A DNA stretch of 64,000 bases from assembly GCA_903913865.1 (NCBI GenBank), contig CAIWMU010000093.1:1-64000 (forward strand), read 5' to 3'. The position numbers and the translations under genes are program-made. The DNA comes from an uncultured Verrucomicrobia subdivision 3 bacterium. Its GTDB lineage: Bacteria; Verrucomicrobiota; Verrucomicrobiia; Limisphaerales; UBA8199. Each line of letters opens with the position of its first letter. Within the stretch, counting starts at the first letter, position 1. Shown one piece after another: positions 53,833 through 61,800 of the stretch. The notes beneath the pieces are model-generated. The model was not told where the DNA came from. It was given only the letters and a program-made list of their open reading frames with translations, and searched no databases.

Positions 53833-54749
53833 GATCAAACACATACCATACCGGTTCCGGCGGTTCGGACAGTCAGATGCATGGGCGGCGCGCCGCCTTT
53901 TCTCTGATTGAGATCATGATCACGTCGGCCCTGCTGTCGTTCATTGTTCTGGGCCTGCTCGCCATGTTCAACCAGACCCAGCGCGCCTTCCGCAGTGGCA
54001 TGACGCAGACTGATGTGCTGGAATCCGGCCGTGCCGCGCTGGACATGCTCTCCCGGGAGTTGGAGCAAATCACCCCCTCACAGGAACCCTACACGACCAA
54101 CTTTTTTGCGGAACCCACCGTGCTGTTCAGCCGACCCATGGTGCAGGATTTGGCGGGGTCGAGTCTTGCCCGGACGAACATGGTTCAGAAGTTCTATTTC
54201 CTCACCCGGTTCAACACCGAATACGATGGGATCGGTTATCAGGTGATTCCGGAGTATCCCAACGCCGGAGTCGGTTCCCTGTGCAGGTTCTCGGAGGGGT
54301 TGCCAACGCGTTTCGGAGCTCTTTACCTCAGCCGCGACTTCTACAACGCCCCGCTTACTAATTTGAACAGGATTGTGGATGGGGTGGTTCACCTGCGTGT
54401 GCGAGCGTTCGACACGGCCGGCCGGTTGATCGCCGAGGAGTTGAGCCGTTATCAGGATCCCAAGACACTGCGGGGCGGGGTGCCCGAAAACACGATTGTT
54501 TCGACCAACATCTTTGTGGGCGGGGACCGGATTCAGTGCGATCAAGCGGCCATCTACATGATGAGCAACGCGGTTCCTGCATTTGTGGAGTTGGAAATGG
54601 GGGTGTTGGAACCGCAGATCCTGCGCCGTTGGCGCTCGATATCAGCCCCTGAGGCACAGTTGGAATTTCTGGCCCGCTACGCGCCCAACGTTCACATTTT
54701 CCGCCAGCGGATTCCCGTTCGTAACGTCGATTTCTCCGCATACCAATGA
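53829..54749 (+). CDS. Pseudopilin, Verru_Chthon cassette protein C-like (PilW/GspJ-like)
   Basis: 306 residues from GTG 53829 (GTGA overlap). 'RRAAFSLIEIMITSALLSFI' is a prepilin helix with Ala at -1 and Glu at +5; 'TQTDVLESGRAALDMLSREL' is the PilW/GspJ-type continuation. The C-terminal part ends in 'APNVHIFRQRIPVRNVDF'. Probably a minor subunit at the tip of the pseudopilus together with the B- and A-like proteins. Confidence 0.78.
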   Translation: MRSNTYHTGSGGSDSQMHGRRAAFSLIEIMITSALLSFIVLGLLAMFNQTQRAFRSGMTQTDVLESGRAALDMLSRELEQITPSQEPYTTNFFAEPTVLFSRPMVQDLAGSSLARTNMVQKFYFLTRFNTEYDGIGYQVIPEYPNAGVGSLCRFSEGLPTRFGALYLSRDFYNAPLTNLNRIVDGVVHLRVRAFDTAGRLIAEELSRYQDPKTLRGGVPENTIVSTNIFVGGDRIQCDQAAIYMMSNAVPAFVELEMGVLEPQILRRWRSISAPEAQLEFLARYAPNVHIFRQRIPVRNVDFSAYQ

Positions 54750-57700
54750 AAGTTAACAGTCTCAGCGTGTCCCGGCGCGGGGTGGCTCTGGTCATCACCC
54801 TGGTCCTGCTCTCGGTCATCACCTTCATGGCGATCGCCTTTTTGGTGTTGAGCCGTGGTGAGAAGAGCAGCGTCACCACCACGACCGAGCAGATGATGGC
54901 CAAGCTGGCTGCCGATACAGGAGTCGAGCGTGCCAAGGCTTCTGTCATGGCCCCGATCATCACATGGGGAAATGAGTATCGTTACGACCTCATGGTCTCC
55001 ACGAACTACATTCGTCGTGGCGGCTATAATCCGGCGACAGCGGCCAACCGTCTCAATTACGACAACGTCAGCTACGCCTATGCCAATGGAACTCCCGTGA
55101 CCGGGAACGATTTCCTGAGTGTGCTGACCAATCTGCTCTACAGTCCCCGCGTTCCTGTGTTCGTCTCCACGAACCGCGCATTCGCCCCGGATTTCCGTTA
55201 CTACCTCGATTTGAACCGCAATCGTCGCTACGACACGAACGGCTACCTTCCCGCAATGAGTGGTGACCCTGCAGCCGCTTATTATGACACCAACGGGGTG
55301 AAGACCACCACAACCCTCGCCGGGAACACTTGGACCAACTTTTACGTTGGGGATCCGGAATGGATCGGTGTTCTTGAGCGTCCCGGTTTTCCCCACTCCT
55401 CAAGCAACCGGTTCGTCTCGAGATACGCCTACATTGTGGTTCCAGAGGGGAAGACTCTGGATTTAAATGCGATCCACAATTATGCAAAGGGAATTTCCCC
55501 CCAGACCATGAGCGGCTCGGATGGGGATGGGTTCCTCCGCAATCAGGGAGTTGGCCCCTGGGAAATCAATCTGGCGGCATTTCTGGTTGATCTCAACACC
55601 AACCTCTGGCCGTTCCCGGCGAACAACAACACCGGCTCCCGTTATTTTTACGGATCCTCCGGCATTGATCTTCAGAGGGGCAACACGGGTGTGGCCTTTG
55701 AGGATTCCCTCTTTCTGCTGCGATATCGTTACGGAGTGAACATGGAGCAGAATCTCCTTCCTGTGCAGACCCTGTTTGGTCCCCGGGGGGCGGTCGCATT
55801 CCAGACTGATTTTGTGGATGGTTACACGGGCGGCCCGCTGATGACGAATAATTGGTGGCCCACCGGTTCAAATGATCGGGATGCGTCGAAGGTTCGCCGC
55901 CGTCCGTGGTCCGGTGCGGAGTCCCCCAACCGGTTTTTCACCACACAGGAACTTTTTGACGATACCCGGATTCTTTCGGGGACTCCCCGTCCACAGGTCA
56001 CCTTCAGCGACCGGTTGCGCTTTGCGGGCACAAACGACAATTCCTACGAGCGCTACACCTTCTACCGCATGCTCGCGCAGTTGGGAAATGATTCAGCCCC
56101 GGAGCCGCCCGGCAGGATGAATCTAAACTACGACAATCTGACCAAGTATGACACGAAGGGGATTGCCGACACCTCGGGTCGCGCCAGTGTCACAAATTAT
56201 GTGCCTTGGGATTCCACTGGCATCACCTTTTTCACCAACGCCGCTTCTCGCTTGCTTGCGAGCGCCGGTTTCACTTTCGGGATCACCAACATTCAGATTT
56301 ACCCGACCAATTACTACACGCCGAGCGTCCACCGGTTGCTGCAGTTGGCGGCGAACATGTTTGATGCGACAACCAATCGGATTTACGGGAGCAGCACGAA
56401 CGAACCGGGATTACCCTCCGTATTCCGGCCGGTGTTTGGCCGTGGGGTTTATGGCGGGGATGACATTTCCATTGTTGGCTATGAGCCGGTGAGGGATGCA
56501 CTGATCGTCACCGCTCCCCCGCCCATGCTGGATGTCTTTAAGGCGGAAGACAGACAAGTCATCAACTCCTGGGATAATAACAGCATGGTTTACGGTGTTC
56601 CGCTGGTGGTGGGAGCGAAGAAAGGCCTTCCCAACTTCAATGAGTTTGCGTCGCAGACCATCATGCAGGTGACCCGCAAGCTGGAGTTCATTCCTGATAC
56701 GGATGGCAAGGTGGTCCGGACGAACCAGATGTATGAGATGGGGATCTCGAACGTGTTCGGGTTGGAGGCTTGGAACTCCTACAGCAATCCGTTCCCGCAC
56801 GGGCTTCAATTGTTTGCCCGGGCGGAGGTGTTTGCTTACATGACGAACAACCAGACCGGCCAGATTCTGGTCAATCAGGTTCACCGTCAGGGATACACGA
56901 ACTTTATCGCCGCCAACACTTGGACCGGATACAGGGATCTCAGCCGGGAGCAGTATTCCTTCCAGGTGCCGCTCGATCCCAAGACCAATATTCAAGCCTT
57001 TCTACCCTACAGCACATGGATCAACGCTCAGCAGATCTTTGTGCCGTTGACTGGGATTTTTGAGCAGAGCGCTGGATTTCCCACTCCCCAATTATCCCTC
57101 AAACTGCGGACCCGGGTATGGTTTGCGCTCAGGGATATGGCGGCCAACCGGATCATTGATTATGTGATGCTGGATGGGGTCGAGAATGCCGTGGATGTGG
57201 CTTCCCTGCTGTCGGCAGGAGGGGAGTGCGGGGCGAATTTTGTCGTGAGCGCGAAGCCGGGGAGCATGTGGTGCACAAACACCGTGCCCGCCGGAAACCC
57301 GATGGTGCCCCACTTCGGGATGCGCAATCAGATTGCGGCCGGGATAGGGCAGGTTTTGCTTTCTGAGGATCAGTGGAAGCAATCCACCCCCTATCTCCCC
57401 GGGGGGAATCTCCGGAGTGCGGCCCAGAACTCATTCCGGAACAAGCTTATCAATCCGGCCTATGCCAAGGGAGGCGGCCGGTTCTATGCCCCTTACAACC
57501 CGGTTCGCACCGTCTATCTGAACACCTCCTGGCAGGCCAATGATCCGCTGGTTCACTATACCATCGGGGATCTGGTCGTGATGCTGACGACCAACAAGTA
57601 TGAATGGGATCATACCATCAATCCCCCCATCGCGAACATTCGCCATGTGAATGGACGTTACGAGCCGTGGACCGAGCAACTTGCGGCCGGGAGCACGAGC

Positions 57701-58651
57701 CCCACCCGCTTCATGCTGGAATTGAAGGACCCGCTCGTCACCCGTTCCGATGACTGGGATTTTCCGACCAACAAGTTCCCGAATGTCGGGTGGTTGGGTC
57801 GGGTGCATCGCGGGACGCCATGGCAGACGGTCTATTTGAAGTCGCTGCATGTTGGGGCCGGGATGTGGAAGCAGTGGACTGGAAACCCGTTTCAACCCAT
57901 CAATTATGGGCAGTTACCGACGAACGTCTTTGCTTTGAACAAGCTCTATGACGACAGCGTGCTGACGTTGCCGGCCCGGGATCGGGAGCTTTTTGACCAG
58001 TTCACGACCTCATTCAGTGAATCGGCCTCCCGGGGGCAGCTCTCGATCAATCAGACCAATCTGGCCGCCTGGAGTGCGGTTTTGTCCGGGGTGCTGGTGC
58101 TTTCCAATACGGTCACCGATGCGCAATTGTCCAACGATCCGTTCCTGCGCCCGACGAATACATGGTTCCCGGTTCAGCCAGTGGGGACTTATGACTGGAC
58201 AAAGAATTCGACCAACTGGCCTGCGGTCGCGCGGATTGTAAAGGGGATCAACGAAAACCGGGCCAATCTGACCAATTTCAACCGGGGTGTTTTTAGCAGG
58301 CTCGGGGACATCCTGATAACGCCCGAGTTGACTGTGGCATCGCCCTTCCTGAACACCTCGTCGGCGGTCCAGAGGCAAAGGGCTGTGAGCGATGCGGCCT
58401 ACGAACGCATTCCGCAGCAGGTGCTGGGTCTGTTGAGGGTGGATCCGGAACCGAGATTTGTCATTTACTCCTACGGACAGTCGTTGAAGCCGGCCGACCG
58501 TTCGGTTGTGACGAGTGGAAGGTTCCTGGGAGTGTGCACCAATTACCAGGTGACGGCCGAGGTGGCGACTCGGGCGGTGGTGCGGGTTCAGAATCCAACC
58601 ACGCAACCGAAGGTTGTGATCGAGAAATACAACGTCCTGCCGCCTGACTAG
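54746..58651 (+). CDS. Giant PilX/GspK-like protein, Verru_Chthon cassette protein A-like
   Basis: 1301 residues. It starts with a pilin-like helix, 'RRGVALVITLVLLSVITFMA', without Glu at +5, as in GspK, the tip pseudopilin. 'KLAADTGVERAKASV' corresponds to the helix after it. The rest, more than 1200 residues, has no membrane helix and is rich in Asn, Thr, Tyr and Phe with many 'TNxxxY' strands ('VTGNDFLSVL', 'NPVRTVYLNTSWQAND'), suggesting a beta-type extracellular body. Usual GspK proteins have about 320 residues. It would form a very large head on the pseudopilus, possibly an adhesin or receptor. The start overlaps the previous stop. Confidence 0.8.
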   Translation: MKVNSLSVSRRGVALVITLVLLSVITFMAIAFLVLSRGEKSSVTTTTEQMMAKLAADTGVERAKASVMAPIITWGNEYRYDLMVSTNYIRRGGYNPATAANRLNYDNVSYAYANGTPVTGNDFLSVLTNLLYSPRVPVFVSTNRAFAPDFRYYLDLNRNRRYDTNGYLPAMSGDPAAAYYDTNGVKTTTTLAGNTWTNFYVGDPEWIGVLERPGFPHSSSNRFVSRYAYIVVPEGKTLDLNAIHNYAKGISPQTMSGSDGDGFLRNQGVGPWEINLAAFLVDLNTNLWPFPANNNTGSRYFYGSSGIDLQRGNTGVAFEDSLFLLRYRYGVNMEQNLLPVQTLFGPRGAVAFQTDFVDGYTGGPLMTNNWWPTGSNDRDASKVRRRPWSGAESPNRFFTTQELFDDTRILSGTPRPQVTFSDRLRFAGTNDNSYERYTFYRMLAQLGNDSAPEPPGRMNLNYDNLTKYDTKGIADTSGRASVTNYVPWDSTGITFFTNAASRLLASAGFTFGITNIQIYPTNYYTPSVHRLLQLAANMFDATTNRIYGSSTNEPGLPSVFRPVFGRGVYGGDDISIVGYEPVRDALIVTAPPPMLDVFKAEDRQVINSWDNNSMVYGVPLVVGAKKGLPNFNEFASQTIMQVTRKLEFIPDTDGKVVRTNQMYEMGISNVFGLEAWNSYSNPFPHGLQLFARAEVFAYMTNNQTGQILVNQVHRQGYTNFIAANTWTGYRDLSREQYSFQVPLDPKTNIQAFLPYSTWINAQQIFVPLTGIFEQSAGFPTPQLSLKLRTRVWFALRDMAANRIIDYVMLDGVENAVDVASLLSAGGECGANFVVSAKPGSMWCTNTVPAGNPMVPHFGMRNQIAAGIGQVLLSEDQWKQSTPYLPGGNLRSAAQNSFRNKLINPAYAKGGGRFYAPYNPVRTVYLNTSWQANDPLVHYTIGDLVVMLTTNKYEWDHTINPPIANIRHVNGRYEPWTEQLAAGSTSPTRFMLELKDPLVTRSDDWDFPTNKFPNVGWLGRVHRGTPWQTVYLKSLHVGAGMWKQWTGNPFQPINYGQLPTNVFALNKLYDDSVLTLPARDRELFDQFTTSFSESASRGQLSINQTNLAAWSAVLSGVLVLSNTVTDAQLSNDPFLRPTNTWFPVQPVGTYDWTKNSTNWPAVARIVKGINENRANLTNFNRGVFSRLGDILITPELTVASPFLNTSSAVQRQRAVSDAAYERIPQQVLGLLRVDPEPRFVIYSYGQSLKPADRSVVTSGRFLGVCTNYQVTAEVATRAVVRVQNPTTQPKVVIEKYNVLPPD

Positions 58652-58847
58652 CGGCGGGGTTGAGCAATTTACCCTGACCCGATGCACCCATTTGAAGATC
58701 AGTTTGTGGAACCTGCGAACCGTTGCGAGTCTTCCGGGGGCTCGCGGGCTCGCTGTGTTGGCATCGTTGAAGTCGGGCCCGGATTCGGAAGTCCCTTCAG
58801 GATGGCTGAGGGTGTGTTGATTAATTTGGAAACACGGCACTAATTTT

Positions 58848-61800
58848 ATGCGCTGGCGATCATTGATCTGGTTGTTTGTGAGCGTGGCCTGCTTATGCGG
58901 TGCGCTCTATTTCTGGCAGTTGGGTAACCAGTGGTCCAACCGTGCGGGCGGTGCTGGCACAGAAAAGGGGAGGGTGGCAGCGACACGTGGGCCATCGGGG
59001 CTTTCCCTCACAGGGGGGCAGCCGGTCCGTTTGTTGACCGGGCCGGGCAACCTGAACGCCCCGAAGCCCGAAGCCCAGTCGAAGAAGATCCGCGATTCGC
59101 GTCTGGCTTTTCGCCTGAGCAACACCACCCGGACGATGAAGGAACTGGTGCGGAGCGATAGTGCGCTGCTCCTTGAGAATGCCTTGATCGATACAGCAAA
59201 CCCGGCAGAGCTGGCCATCCCGTCTCATTTGAAGGCCCAGGGCGATCCCGGCAGTTATATCGTTCAGTCCCGGGGAGTCACAACCCCGGCGTTCCGGGAG
59301 AAAATTGCACAGGCCGGTGCCACCATCGTTTCCTACATTCCCAACAACGCCTTTCTGGTGAGGGCATCCGCAGACGCGGCAAAGCAACTTGCGGCCGATG
59401 CCGGGACTCTCGCGGTCGTGGCCTACGAGCCGTTTTTCAAGCTCAAGCCATCCCTGCTCAAGCTTGCGGCCCAGAATCAGCCGCTCCCTGAGGGCTCTGA
59501 ACTCAACCTGCTGCTGTTTCCGGGAACACGGGATGCGGCGGTGGGACAGCTGCAGAAGTTGACCTCCAGCCTTACCGGGCCTGCGGTTGTGTCAAAGGGC
59601 TCCTCCGTTCTGGAGGTTGTGAGTGAGGATCAGACCCCGTTTGGACCGATGTTGAAGGTGCGGGTTCCTGTGGACAGTCTGCCGAAGCTTGCGGCAATGA
59701 GTGTCGTGCAGAGCATCGAATGGTCCCGCCGCAGGGTTCCGGCCAATGACGTGAGCCGCACAACCATTGGTGTCTCCTCGGATTCGATCGTATCGACCAA
59801 CTATCTGGGTTTGACCGGTGAAAAAGTGCTGGTGGGGGTGACAGATACAGGCGTGGATACGAACCATCCGGGGTTGGTGGGGCGCGTGAGCTTTGATGTG
59901 CCGACCAGTGGTGTGGATTCCAACGGGCACGGAACGCATGTGGCCGGAATCATCGCTGGAAACGGCACGAACTCCCTGACTGTCTCGAATGCACTGGGAT
60001 CCCTGATGCCTCCCACTGAGGGACAATTCAGAGGTATGGCACCCGCCGCCAAGCTGTTCTCCATGTCCTCAGACCTGATCTTTGGCCCCGGCTCGGATAC
60101 ATATCTGCAGGAGACAGCGAGCAGGACAAATGCATTCATTTCAAACAACAGCTGGCACTATGAATTCGACAGCGAGTATGACCTTGCGGCTGCAAGCTAT
60201 GATGCCGCCGTGCGGGATGCACAGCCGGGGGTGACCGGGTCTCAACCACTCCTGCTGGTCTTTTCGGCTGGCAACAGTGGCGGCGGGGATGACGTGGGGC
60301 TGGGGGGCGAGCCGGAAACCATCCATTCACCGGGCACCGCGAAAAACGTGATCACGGTGGGGACCGTGGAGCAACTCCGGGGAATCACGAACGAGGTGAT
60401 CAACCACTGTGTGACATCGGATGTGGTGACGAATACAGCGGATGCAACGAACGTGACGGTCACCGTCACTGTTTGTGACACCAACACCCCGTGGGCCGGG
60501 AGCACCGATTCGACGAACGAGATCGCTTCGTTTTCAAGCCGGGGCAACGTTGGTGTGGGAATCGAGGGGGAATTTGGCCGATTCAAGCCGGATGTTGTCG
60601 CACCGGGCACCTTCATCATCTCGGCCCGTTCGACCACTTGGGATGAAGGCGCTTACTACAACCCGACCAACTACCACTACAATTTCTACACGGACGAGGA
60701 GGTTGCGCAGGGAGCGATGAACCTTTATGGCATCTGGGTGCCGATCAATGCGGTCGCGGTGGACATCTGGACCCGGCCGACTGTCAAGAACCCGTCTCTC
60801 GATCAGTTTGCCATTTATGTGAGGCAGCCGGACGCCCCGACGACCAACACCTACGATTTCGTTCGCACGAACCACGTCTCCATGCCCCCCGATGGCGGGG
60901 CGAATCTGAATCCCCGGGATGCCGCCTGGTTTTACGGGGTGGGCACCAGCTACACCCAGGCTGTGGCGTATAACATCACCGAGCGGATCACCACCACGAA
61001 CGACAACGGAAATTACTTTCAGGTGCTGAGCAACATGAACTGTCAGCTCGGATCCTGTTACCGGTATGAATCGGGTTCGAGCATGTCTGCGGCATCGGTG
61101 TCCGGGACACTGGCGCTGATGCAGGAGTTCTTTGAGCAGCGGTTGCACGTGACCAACAGTCCCGCGCTGATGAAGGCCCTTCTCATCAATGGCGCGCGGT
61201 CCGCCGGCCGGATCTACAGCCTTTATCCGAAGACGGAGATGAACTTCCAGGGTTGGGGCAAGGTGAGCCTTCCGAACAGCCTGCAGGGGTCGCTTTCAAA
61301 CCGGAATCTGAAGGCCAGTTCCATGCTGGCCTTTGACCAGTCCCCCACGAACGCTCTCGCAACCGGGGAGTCGTTCACCTTCAAGGTGAAGGTGGACTAC
61401 AAGGCGCTGACCACACCGTTGAGGTTCACCCTCGTTTGGACCGATCCCCCGGGTAATCCGGTGGCCAGCACAAAACTGGTCAACGATCTGGATCTGGTCG
61501 TGACCAATCTCGACTCCGGGGATGTCTTCTACGGGAACGACATCTACACAGGAAACGACTTCAATCTGGCCTGGGACACAAACTCGGTGCCGAACCGGGA
61601 TGTCGTCAACAACGTCGAGAATGTGTATCTGCCACCCATCGTCGGGACGAACTATTCCGTGACGGTGCGGGGAGCCCGGGTGAATGTGAATGCCGTCACC
61701 GGACACACCAACGATGTGGTTCAGGACTATGCGCTGGTGGTTTCCAGCGGGAACGGGGATGTCGTGGACGCGTTGACACTGGTTTCTGTGGATCCACTGG

